In this document: positions 13,141 to 20,424 of the stretch, one piece after another
Layout of the letters: each line of letters begins with the position of its first letter
Position numbering within the stretch: the first letter of the stretch is position 1
Assembly: GCA_902489135.1 (NCBI GenBank)
Contig: CABTYW010000033.1
Location: forward strand, 1-20,658
DNA length: 20,658 bases
Source: an uncultured Synergistaceae bacterium
Lineage (GTDB): Bacteria; Synergistota; Synergistia; Synergistales; Dethiosulfovibrionaceae
Direction: 5' to 3'
Notes under the pieces: model-generated
Told to the model about the DNA's origin: nothing
Seen by the model: only the letters and a program-made list of their open reading frames with translations
Database searches by the model: none
Program-made: the position numbers and the translations under genes

Positions 13141-14219
13141 TGGACAGCATTTCAGTCGTCACGCGACACAAAAGGTATTCCGTCCACATCGGCCCCGGGC
13201 TGCTGTCCGCCGTCGGCCCGCTGAGCCTCGGCAGCTGTGCCCCCGAAACGGCCATGGTGGTCTCCGATTCCAACGTGGCGCCTCTCTACGCGGCGGCGGT
13301 GACGGCGTCGCTGCAACGAGCGGGATTTACGCCGCAGCTCCACGTCATCGAGGCCGGCGAGGCCTCGAAAAACACGGCGGCGCTGGTTGAACTGCTGCAC
13401 CACATGGCGCGCTGCTCTCTCACGCGCGGCAGTGCCGTCTTCGCTCTGGGCGGCGGCGTCACCGGCGACCTAGCGGGACTGGCCGCGTCGCTGTATATGC
13501 GCGGTCTGCCCTTGATTCAGCTGCCCACGTCGCTTCTGGCCGCCGTGGATTCGTCGGTGGGAGGCAAAACCGCCGTGGATCTGGAAGAGGGCAAAAACCT
13601 GGTCGGCACCTTTTATCAGCCCGATCTGGTGATGTGCGACACCGAGACGTTCTCCACCCTTCCGGCGCCCCAGATTTCCAACGGCTTCGGCGAGATCATC
13701 AAAACGGCCATGGTTTTCGACGCGGCGCTTTTTGACCTGGCGGCGGGAAGTGAGGCTTGCGGCCACCTGCAGTGCCTGGCGGCGCGCTGCGTAGAGCTGA
13801 AAAAAAGCGTGGTGGAGCGCGATGAGCTGGAAGATGGTCCGCGGCAAATTCTCAACTTCGGCCATACCTTCGGCCACGCCGTGGAACAATGCAGCGGCTA
13901 TGGTCTGCCCCACGGATTTTGCGTGGCCATGGGCATGGCGCTCATCACCGGCGCCTGCCGCAAAAGGGGGATCTGCACGGCGGAGACGGAGCTTCGTCTG
14001 CGAAACGCCCTGAAAGCCCGCGGACTGCCCGTGAAAACCCCATACGGCGCCGAGCAAATTTTTTCCGCCGTGCTGTCGGACAAAAAACGCCGCGGAGATT
14101 TCCTGACGCTCATTCTCCCGCGAAAGATCGGACAGGCGGAGCGCCGCCGGGTCTCTCTTCAGGAGGCGCGCGCCTTCCTCGAGGACGGCCTTGCCGCCAC
14201 GAAGGAGGATGAGCAATGA
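13140..14219 (+). CDS. aroB: 3-dehydroquinate synthase
   Basis: This 359-residue cytoplasmic enzyme converts DAHP to 3-dehydroquinate, using NAD and a divalent metal. The nucleotide motif GGGVTGDLAG (104-113), PTSLLAAVDSSVGGKTAVD (129-147) and KNLVGTFYQP are typical. Metal ligands should be E185 (GFGEIIKTA), a His in NFGHTFGH (239-246) and H258. Length matches the family. The ATG shares one base with the tyrA stop (TAATG), and GAGG lies upstream. It makes the second step of the pathway although it is third in gene order. Confidence 0.97.
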   Translation: MDSISVVTRHKRYSVHIGPGLLSAVGPLSLGSCAPETAMVVSDSNVAPLYAAAVTASLQRAGFTPQLHVIEAGEASKNTAALVELLHHMARCSLTRGSAVFALGGGVTGDLAGLAASLYMRGLPLIQLPTSLLAAVDSSVGGKTAVDLEEGKNLVGTFYQPDLVMCDTETFSTLPAPQISNGFGEIIKTAMVFDAALFDLAAGSEACGHLQCLAARCVELKKSVVERDELEDGPRQILNFGHTFGHAVEQCSGYGLPHGFCVAMGMALITGACRKRGICTAETELRLRNALKARGLPVKTPYGAEQIFSAVLSDKKRRGDFLTLILPRKIGQAERRRVSLQEARAFLEDGLAATKEDEQ

Positions 14220-15481
14220 AGGTTTTCATTGAACCGACCCGGCTCTTCGGCACGGTGGCCGCCATTCCGTCGAAATCGGCGGTTCATCGTCTGCTCATGG
14301 CCGCCGCCTTGGCTCACGGCCCTTCCCAACTGCCGTGCCCCGTAATCTCTCAAGACGTGGAGGCCACGGTGCGCTGTCTTGCCGCCCTGGGCGCCGACGT
14401 GAAAATCGACAGCGGCGTCATTGCCCTATCGTCGCCGGTCACATCGGGCGGCGAGGCCCTGCTCGATCCCGGTGAAAGCGGCTCCACCTACCGCTTTTTG
14501 ACGCCGCTGGCTGCCGCGTTGGGGCGGACAGTGCGGTTCCGCCTTCACGGCAAACTGCCCCACCGCCCCATGGAGCCGCTGTGGGACCAAATGGAGCGCC
14601 ATGGCGTCACCATCGGCGGCAAGGGCACCAATGCTCCGTGGCTTTCGGGACAGCTGTCTCCCGGTGAATACCGCCTCCGCGGCGACGTCTCGTCGCAATT
14701 TTTCACGGGACTTCTTTTCGCGCTGCCGCTGCTGAAGGGCGAAAGCCGCATCGTCGTGGAGGGACCGCTGGAATCGGCCGGCTACATCGATATGACGCTG
14801 GAAACTCTGGAACGCTTTTCACTTCGGATTTTCCGCCGGGGTAACTGCTTTGTCGTCCCCGGAGGACAGCGCTGCACGGCGCCGAAAAAACTGTACGCCG
14901 AGGGCGACTGGTCCAACGCCGCCTTCTGGCTCTGCGCCGGCGCCGCCGGGTGCGATGTTGCCGTGACGGGGCTCACATTTCCTTCCTGCCAGGGCGACAG
15001 CGCCGTTATGGAGTTTTTGCGCCGCTTCGGAGCCCGAACTTTTGCGGACGGCGTAATCTTTCGCGCTGCGAAAGGAGAACTCCGCGGCACGGAACTGAAC
15101 GTCAGCGCCACACCCGATCTGGTTCCGGCGCTGGCGGTAACGGCCGCGGCAGCCCTCGGCACAACCCGTCTGACGGGTGCCGGACGGCTTCGCTTTAAAG
15201 AAAGCGACCGCATCGCCTCAGTCTGCCAGGCGCTGCGCGCCCTGGGTGGAGAGGTTTTTTCCGATCATGACAGCATCACCGTGAAAGGCAGTGGCCGTCT
15301 CCGCGGCGGAACCGTCGACGCCTGCGGCGATCACCGCATCGCCATGATGGGAGCCGCCGCGTCGGTGCTGTGCCGCGAACCCGTGACGGTCAACGGCGCC
15401 GAAGCGGTGAACAAATCCTATCCGACATTTTTTGACGATTTTGCCGCCCTGGGCGGCAAAATCAGAAAGGAAGGGATCTGA
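14216..15481 (+). CDS. aroA: 3-phosphoshikimate 1-carboxyvinyltransferase (EPSP synthase)
   Basis: This 421-residue enzyme transfers the enolpyruvyl group of PEP to shikimate-3-phosphate. Motifs in order are SKSAVHR near the N terminus, DPGESGSTYRFL (the PEP-binding loop, in a GESGST form), RPMEPL, GDVSSQFFTGLL, GDWSNAAFWL, RFKESDRI and DHRIAMM. The GESGST and GDWSNAAFWL forms resemble clostridial sequences more than enterobacterial ones. The ATG overlaps the aroB stop (ATGA) and has a very strong AAGGAGG 7 nt upstream, so it can also be translated independently. Length is normal for the family. Confidence 0.97.
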   Translation: MKVFIEPTRLFGTVAAIPSKSAVHRLLMAAALAHGPSQLPCPVISQDVEATVRCLAALGADVKIDSGVIALSSPVTSGGEALLDPGESGSTYRFLTPLAAALGRTVRFRLHGKLPHRPMEPLWDQMERHGVTIGGKGTNAPWLSGQLSPGEYRLRGDVSSQFFTGLLFALPLLKGESRIVVEGPLESAGYIDMTLETLERFSLRIFRRGNCFVVPGGQRCTAPKKLYAEGDWSNAAFWLCAGAAGCDVAVTGLTFPSCQGDSAVMEFLRRFGARTFADGVIFRAAKGELRGTELNVSATPDLVPALAVTAAAALGTTRLTGAGRLRFKESDRIASVCQALRALGGEVFSDHDSITVKGSGRLRGGTVDACGDHRIAMMGAAASVLCREPVTVNGAEAVNKSYPTFFDDFAALGGKIRKEGI

Positions 15482-15482
15482 C

Positions 15483-16616
15483 ATGTCGTCCGACTGGGGA
15501 GAACGGCTGCACATCACCCTTTTCGGCCAATCCCATTCAGCGGCGGTGGGCATCGTCGTCCAGGGACTGCCCGCGGGCTTTCCCGTCGATCTGGAAAAAC
15601 TTCGGGCCTTTATGAGCCGCCGCGCCCCGGGCCGAAGTCCGCTGACCACGGCGCGCCGGGAGGACGACCGCCCCGAATTCCTGTCGGGCTTACGGGATGG
15701 CCGGCTCTGCGGCGCCCCGCTGTGCATGGTGATCCGCAACGCCGACGTTCGTCCCGCCGATTACTCCGCCTTTGCCCATACGCCCCGGCCCGGACACGCC
15801 GATTTCACGGCGGCGGTAAAGTACGGCGGCTTTCAGGACGGCGCGGGCGGCGGACACTTTTCGGGAAGACTGACGGCGCCGCTGACAGCCGCAGGCGGCA
15901 TTTGCCTTCAGATTTTGGAATCTCTTGGGATCGCTGTGGGCGCTCACATCGCCTCCATCGGAGACATCAAGGACCGACCCTTTGACCCCGTCGCGCTCTC
16001 GCGCCGCGATTTTGAAGAACGCCTTTTCGCCCCGCTCACCGTTCTCGACCGCGCCGCCGGCGAACAAATGGCCGCCCTCATCGCCCACGTCGGCGCTCAG
16101 GGAGATTCCGTGGGCGGCATCGTTGAATGCGGTGCCGTGGGACTGCCTGCAGGAATAGGAGATCCCATTTTCGGCGGTCTTGAAAACCGCATTGCCTCGC
16201 TGGTCTTCGGAATTCCCGCCGTCAAGGGGCTGGAGTTCGGCAGCGGTTTTGCCGCTGCGTCCATGCGCGGCAGCCGGCACAACGATGACTTTGTCGCCGA
16301 AGGCGACGTCGTCAAAACATCCGCCAATCACCACGGCGGCATTTTAGGGGGCATTTCTTCGGGAATGCCGCTCATTTTCCGCGCGGCCTTCAAACCCACG
16401 CCATCGATTTCCCTGCCGCAGAAAACGCTGAACGTGAAAACCATGAAGGAAACGGAACTGCGCATCGGCGGACGGCACGATCCCTGCATCGTTCCGCGCG
16501 CCGTGCCGTGCATTGAAGCCGCCGCCGCCATCGCCCTGTGCGATGCGCTGCTCCCCGGAGACAGCCGTCCCCTGAAAGGAAGTGTGAGCCATGGAGCTCA
16601 AGGATTATCGCTCTGA
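15483..16616 (+). CDS. aroC: Chorismate synthase
   Basis: This 377-residue enzyme makes chorismate from EPSP, using reduced FMN as cofactor. The first signature reads FGQSHSAAVGIVVQGLPAG (canonical FGESHG), the central one RPGHADFTAAVKYGGFQDG with GGGHFSGRLTAPL, and the later one RGSRHNDDF. The flavin-contact region NHHGGILGGISSGMP is intact. The Q and S of GQSHS differ from the standard motif but the His is kept. The ATG at 15483 lies 1 nt after the aroA stop and follows AAAGGAAGGG; a start at 15432 would overlap aroA. Its 3' end overlaps pheA by 26 nt. Need for reduced flavin gives a possible functional link to flavodoxin chemistry, but this is only inference. Confidence 0.96.
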   Translation: MSSDWGERLHITLFGQSHSAAVGIVVQGLPAGFPVDLEKLRAFMSRRAPGRSPLTTARREDDRPEFLSGLRDGRLCGAPLCMVIRNADVRPADYSAFAHTPRPGHADFTAAVKYGGFQDGAGGGHFSGRLTAPLTAAGGICLQILESLGIAVGAHIASIGDIKDRPFDPVALSRRDFEERLFAPLTVLDRAAGEQMAALIAHVGAQGDSVGGIVECGAVGLPAGIGDPIFGGLENRIASLVFGIPAVKGLEFGSGFAAASMRGSRHNDDFVAEGDVVKTSANHHGGILGGISSGMPLIFRAAFKPTPSISLPQKTLNVKTMKETELRIGGRHDPCIVPRAVPCIEAAAAIALCDALLPGDSRPLKGSVSHGAQGLSL

Positions 16617-17736
16617 AATCGACATGATCGACCGCCGGATTGTCGCGCTGATGGCACAGCGTCTCGCCGTCAGCCGGGATATCGCTCTGTACAAGGCGCA
16701 GCATGACTGCCCCGTCTGCGATGCCGAGCGCGAACGGCAAAAGCTCGCCGACCTGACGGCCTTGGCCGGACAATCGGCGGCCACCGCCGTCGAGGCGCTC
16801 TATTCACTGATTTTCGACCTGAGCCGCTCGGAGCAGTACCGCATCATCAACGGTCCTTCGCCGTTGAAGCGTCAAATCCGGCAGGCGCTGGACAACACGC
16901 CGGCTCAGTTTCCCGAACGCGCCGTCGTCGCCTGTCAGGGAGTGGAAGGCGCCAACTCTCAGATCGCCTGCGAGCGCATCTTCCCGTCGTGCAGCATCAT
17001 GTACTTCAACGCCTTCGAACATGTCTTTGCCGCCGTGGAAGAAGAACTGTGCCGTTACGGCGTGCTCCCCGTCGAAAACAGCACCGCCGGCTCCGTCAAC
17101 CGCATTTATGACCTCATGGCGCAGCATCGCTGCTTCATCGTACGCAGCTGCCGCGTCAAAATCGACCACTGCCTTCTGGTAAACCCCGGCGTCGCCTTGA
17201 GCGACGTCAATGAGGTGATTTCTCACGAGCAGGCGCTGGCCCAGTGCAGTCAATTTCTCAAGTCTTTGGGAACATCGGTGAAGGTCACCCCCGTCGCCAA
17301 CACCGCCGCTGCGGCCCGAACGGTGCGTCAGTCGGGCCGGCGCGACCTGGCGGCTCTGTCGTCGCGAAGCTGCGCGGCGCTGTACGGGCTGGAATGTCTC
17401 AAAGCCTCCCTTCAGGACAGCGGCAGCAATTTCACGCGCTTTATCTGCATCTCCAAGAATTTGGAAATCTATCCCGGCGCGAACCGCACCAGCCTCATGC
17501 TGACTCTTCCCAACAAGCGGGGCGCGTTGGCTCAGGCTCTGCTGCGGTTTAAGGCTCTGGGCATCAACCTGAACAAACTGGAAAGCCGTCCCATGGCCAA
17601 CAGCGATTTTGAGTTTATGTTCTACTTCGACCTTGACAGCTCCATGTACAGCGACTCCTTCCTGCGGATTTTCGACGATCTTCAGGGCGCCGTGACCACG
17701 CTGAAGTACCTGGGAAGCTACAGCGAGGTGGTATAA
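16591..17736 (+). CDS. pheA: Bifunctional chorismate mutase / prephenate dehydratase (P-protein, Phe branch)
   Basis: This 381-residue protein turns chorismate into prephenate and then phenylpyruvate. The AroQ-type mutase domain covers about 1-90, with R7, R24, K35, D44, R47 and E48 in the same spacing as R11, R28, K39, D48, R51 and E52 of E. coli. The dehydratase domain covers about 108-290, with ACQGVEGANSQIA, LPVENSTAGSV and the catalytic TRF motif (282-284, SNFTRF). The ACT domain (about 297-375) contains RGALAQALLRF and ESRP (331-334), the Phe-binding motifs for feedback inhibition. Its mutase must also supply prephenate for TyrA, which has no mutase domain. AGGAAG lies about 11 nt upstream of the ATG. 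Confidence 0.96.
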   Translation: MELKDYRSEIDMIDRRIVALMAQRLAVSRDIALYKAQHDCPVCDAERERQKLADLTALAGQSAATAVEALYSLIFDLSRSEQYRIINGPSPLKRQIRQALDNTPAQFPERAVVACQGVEGANSQIACERIFPSCSIMYFNAFEHVFAAVEEELCRYGVLPVENSTAGSVNRIYDLMAQHRCFIVRSCRVKIDHCLLVNPGVALSDVNEVISHEQALAQCSQFLKSLGTSVKVTPVANTAAAARTVRQSGRRDLAALSSRSCAALYGLECLKASLQDSGSNFTRFICISKNLEIYPGANRTSLMLTLPNKRGALAQALLRFKALGINLNKLESRPMANSDFEFMFYFDLDSSMYSDSFLRIFDDLQGAVTTLKYLGSYSEVV

Positions 17737-18954
17737 ATGCCGCGTTTCGGCCTCATCGGACAACGCCTGGAGCACAGCTTCTCGCCGGCCATTCACCGCC
17801 TCATCGGCGGGTACGATTACGACCTCTGCGAAGTGGAGCCCGACGATCTCGACAGCTTTTTGAGCGGAACGGATTACGACGGCTTCAACGTCACCGTCCC
17901 CTACAAAGTGGAACTTCTCCGCCGCTGCGCCTCCCTTTCACCGCGCGCGCGGGCCATCGGCTGCGTCAACACGCTCACTCGCACCAGCGACGGAAAATGG
18001 CACGGCGATAACACCGACTGGGACGGATTTTTATATCTTCTGGGCAGCGACGCCCAAAGATTTCGCGGAAAACCCGCCGTGATCTTCGGTTCCGGCGGCG
18101 CCTCGAAAACCGCCGCCGCCGCGCTGACGGCGGTCGGAATTCCCTGTTCGGTCATCTCCCGAAGCGGACATGACACCTACGAAAACCTTGAAAAGCACGC
18201 CGATGCCCAACTGGCCGTGAACGCCACGCCCGTAGGCATGTATCCGAAAAACGGCTTTTCCCCCGTCGACCTCCGCCTTTTTCCCCGATGTCGTCTGGTA
18301 CTGGATGTCATCTATAACCCGTGGCGCACCGCACTGATCCTTCAGGCGCAGGAACTGGGCATCGACGCGCGCAGCGGCCTTTCCATGCTGACCGCTCAGG
18401 CCGTGAAAGCCGCGGAACTTTTTCTGCGTCGGCCCCTTTCCGGCCGCCTTCCCGACGAACTTGCCGGGAAAATCGCCCGCCAAACCCGAAACATTGTCCT
18501 CATCGGCATGCCGGGCTGCGGCAAATCCACCGCCGCCCAAGCTCTGGGGAAACTCACGGGGCGCCCCGTATCGGACATCGACAGCCTCATCGTGGAGCAC
18601 ACGGGACAAAGCATCAGCGAGATTTTCGCCCGAGAAGGCGAAGAGGCCTTCCGACGTCTGGAGACAGACGTTCTGGCCCAGGAGACGAAAAAAAGCGGTC
18701 TCATCATCGCCGCCGGCGGAGGCGTCGTGACCCGGGAGGAAAACCGCCGGCTCATCAGACAAAACGGGCTCTGCGTCTTTCTGGATCGAAGGGGCGAGCT
18801 CCCCACGGCGGGGCGTCCCCTGTCGCTGCGCTGCGGCGTCGAACAGCTCAGAGCTCAGCGTCTGCCGCTGTACCGCGCCTGGGCCGACCTCACCCTGTCG
18901 GCCTCCTCGCCCGAGGAAGCCGCAAAAAAAATCATGGAGGCGTTGAAACTGTGA
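17737..18954 (+). CDS. aroE-aroK: Fused shikimate dehydrogenase and shikimate kinase
   Basis: This 405-residue protein joins two consecutive enzymes. Residues 1 to about 240 are shikimate dehydrogenase: shikimate-binding EHSFSP (12-17), VTVPYK with catalytic K57, NTDWDG with D94, the NADP loop GSGGAS (118-123), and NATPVGM. Residues about 250-405 are shikimate kinase: Walker A GMPGCGKST (257-265), DID (280-282), FRRLE (305-309) for shikimate, GGG (327-329), the lid region AGRPLS, and RLPLY. Both halves appear to keep their key residues. The kinase normally has its own gene, and no other kinase gene occurs in the operon. The product shikimate could pass between domains; this is inference. The ATG follows the pheA stop directly, with GAGGTGG upstream. 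Confidence 0.95.
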   Translation: MPRFGLIGQRLEHSFSPAIHRLIGGYDYDLCEVEPDDLDSFLSGTDYDGFNVTVPYKVELLRRCASLSPRARAIGCVNTLTRTSDGKWHGDNTDWDGFLYLLGSDAQRFRGKPAVIFGSGGASKTAAAALTAVGIPCSVISRSGHDTYENLEKHADAQLAVNATPVGMYPKNGFSPVDLRLFPRCRLVLDVIYNPWRTALILQAQELGIDARSGLSMLTAQAVKAAELFLRRPLSGRLPDELAGKIARQTRNIVLIGMPGCGKSTAAQALGKLTGRPVSDIDSLIVEHTGQSISEIFAREGEEAFRRLETDVLAQETKKSGLIIAAGGGVVTREENRRLIRQNGLCVFLDRRGELPTAGRPLSLRCGVEQLRAQRLPLYRAWADLTLSASSPEEAAKKIMEALKL

Positions 18955-19388
18955 AAATCCTTGTAATCAACGGTCCCAACATGAATATGCTGGGCACGCG
19001 CGAACCCGAAATTTACGGAAAAGCCACGCTGTCCGACCTTGAACGGCTCATTGCCGCTCACTGCGCGCAACGCCGCATTGACGTGGAGTTCTTCCAGAGC
19101 AACCACGAAGGCGCCATTATCGACCGAATTCAGCAAGCCCGCGGCGTTATGGACGGACTGATCATCAACCCGGCGGCCTACACCCACACCAGCGTGGCCA
19201 TCGCCGACGCGTTGCGCGCCGTGGACCTTCCCGCCGTTGAAGTTCACATCAGCGACATCGAACATCGCGAGGATTTCCGCCGCCGTTCCTACACCGCCGA
19301 AGCCTGCATCGCCCAAATTGCCGGGCGCGGATTTCAGGGCTACCTTGACGCCGTGGACCTTCTGGTCCGGGAACGCCGTGACCGCTGA
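18951..19388 (+). CDS. aroQ: Type II 3-dehydroquinate dehydratase
   Basis: This 145-residue enzyme converts 3-dehydroquinate to 3-dehydroshikimate and should form dodecamers like other type II enzymes. The N terminus reads KILVINGPNMNMLGTREPEI followed by YG, with lid residue R17 and catalytic Y22. QSNHEGAIIDRI, NPAAYTHTSVAIADAL and VEVHISD complete the active site. The start is GTG at 18951, overlapping the aroEK stop (GTGA), with GGAGG 10 nt upstream. Met or Ile replaces the usual Leu in INGPNMNML, a mild variation. It is the last gene of the operon; no clear terminator follows before the next promoter. Confidence 0.96.
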   Translation: MKILVINGPNMNMLGTREPEIYGKATLSDLERLIAAHCAQRRIDVEFFQSNHEGAIIDRIQQARGVMDGLIINPAAYTHTSVAIADALRAVDLPAVEVHISDIEHREDFRRRSYTAEACIAQIAGRGFQGYLDAVDLLVRERRDR

Positions 19389-19418
19389 CGGCGAATTGGG
19401 AATTTCATCGTTTTTCCA

Positions 19419-19447
19419 TGGACAAAAGGCTCTGCCCCGGGTACACT
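19419..19447 (+). promoter_or_regulatory. Probable promoter of the HAD phosphatase gene
   Basis: TGGACA (19419-19424) and TACACT (19442-19447) are separated by 17 bp, each one or two bases from consensus. Since no terminator follows aroQ, the next gene could also receive read-through from the aromatic operon. Confidence 0.6.
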
Positions 19448-19484
19448 GGAATGCCGGAACATATCTTCACCTCGGAGGAATATC

Positions 19485-20117
19485 ATGAAAGATCCCAGAG
19501 ATTACGGCAGCATCGTGTTCGATATGGGGCATGTGCTCTCGGAATACAGCTCCAAAAAGGCCATTGAACGCTTTACCGACGATCCCGCCGTCGTTGACGA
19601 AGTGAGAATTGTGGTTTACTGCTCCTACGAGTGGGCGCTGCTGGACTGCGGCCTCATGGACGAAGAGACGGTGCTGAGCTATACGCTGCCCCGCCTCAGC
19701 TGTGATGAAGCCCGCGAGGCGGCACGGAAAAGCATCGCCTGCTGGGACAGCTACAATCTGTGGCCCAAGCCCGGCATGGATCGCGTCGTCAGCGCGCTGA
19801 AATCCAGAGGACAAAAGCTGTACGTGCTCTCCAACGCGGGAAGACGTCTCGAGAACTGCTGGCGCCGCGTTCTCCCCTGTCCCGACCTCTACGACGGGCT
19901 GGTCTTTTCCGCGCCTGAAAAGTGCATGAAACCCCAGAAAGAAATTTACCGCGTCCTCTTTGACCGTTACGGCCTCGATCCCGCCGACTGCCTGTTTATC
20001 GACGATCTGCCGTGGAACGTCCGGGGCGGTCGGAAATGCGGCATGGACGGCTGGTGCTTCGCTTCCGGCGACGTGGAAGAGCTGAAAAGCGTTCTGCGCC
20101 TCGACGGCCGTTGCTGA
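19485..20117 (+). CDS. HAD-superfamily hydrolase, subfamily IA (YihX-like motif I)
   Basis: This 210-residue cytoplasmic protein is a HAD phosphatase. Motif I is VFDMGHVLSEY with nucleophile D13; the usual second Asp (DxD) is G15, as in YihX-like members with DxGxV. A helical cap follows (about 20-95). Motif II is VLSNAG (S116), motif III includes K149 in CMKPQKEIY, and motif IV is FIDDLPWNV (D173, D174). YihX of E. coli acts on sugar phosphates such as glucose-1-phosphate, but the substrate here cannot be told. The ATG follows TCGGAGGA. It has its own promoter and a hairpin after it, so a link with the aromatic operon is only positional. Confidence 0.88.
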   Translation: MKDPRDYGSIVFDMGHVLSEYSSKKAIERFTDDPAVVDEVRIVVYCSYEWALLDCGLMDEETVLSYTLPRLSCDEAREAARKSIACWDSYNLWPKPGMDRVVSALKSRGQKLYVLSNAGRRLENCWRRVLPCPDLYDGLVFSAPEKCMKPQKEIYRVLFDRYGLDPADCLFIDDLPWNVRGGRKCGMDGWCFASGDVEELKSVLRLDGRC

Positions 20118-20134
20118 TCGTCACAAAAAACGCA

Positions 20135-20175
20135 GGGCGCTCCATGGGGAATTTACTTCCATGGGGCGCCCTTTC
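20135..20175 (+). terminator. Hairpin terminator after the HAD gene
   Basis: GGGCGCTCCATGG (20135-20147) pairs with CCATGGGGCGCCC (20159-20171) over 13 bp with one G-U pair. TTTCTC follows. The U tract is short, so strength is moderate. Confidence 0.75.
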
Positions 20176-20271
20176 TCAGAATCGTCGTCTTGTTGAACCT
20201 TCCGGCGCCGCTTACCGCGTTGTCGCCTGCGCGCTCTCCATGATTTTGTCGGCCCCGTGGGCGCCCCATGG
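20159..20271. repeat. 13-bp perfect inverted repeat around the HAD terminator
   Basis: CCATGGGGCGCCC (20159-20171) has an exact reverse complement, GGGCGCCCCATGG, at 20259-20271. The terminator's upstream arm at 20135-20147 is a near copy of the latter. The middle arm can therefore pair with either flank, giving alternative hairpins. Confidence 0.6.
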
Positions 20272-20294
20272 AAAAGGCGATCCCACCGTAAAAG

Positions 20295-20424
20295 TTATCC
20301 AGAGAGGAATGTTCATAACTGTGATTTTTTGTGGATATTTGTGACAAAAAAAAAGAAAATCTGGCGTTTTCAGCCTTTGAGGCGGTTTTTTTTTCACAAT
20401 TATGCACCATCTTGTTGTGGATAA
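20295..20424. other. Cluster of DnaA-box-like sequences (candidate oriC)
   Basis: A perfect DnaA box (TTATCCACA on minus) lies at 20416-20424. Near matches are TTATCCAGA at 20295-20303 (plus), ATATCCACA at 20330-20338 (minus) and TTATGCACC at 20400-20408 (plus). A weaker one is at 20310-20318. Between them are AT-rich blocks (20324-20360 and 20383-20403). No gene overlaps. The density is what replication origins show, but dnaA, dnaN or gidA are not seen within the window. A small regulatory DnaA cluster is the alternative. Confidence 0.45.
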
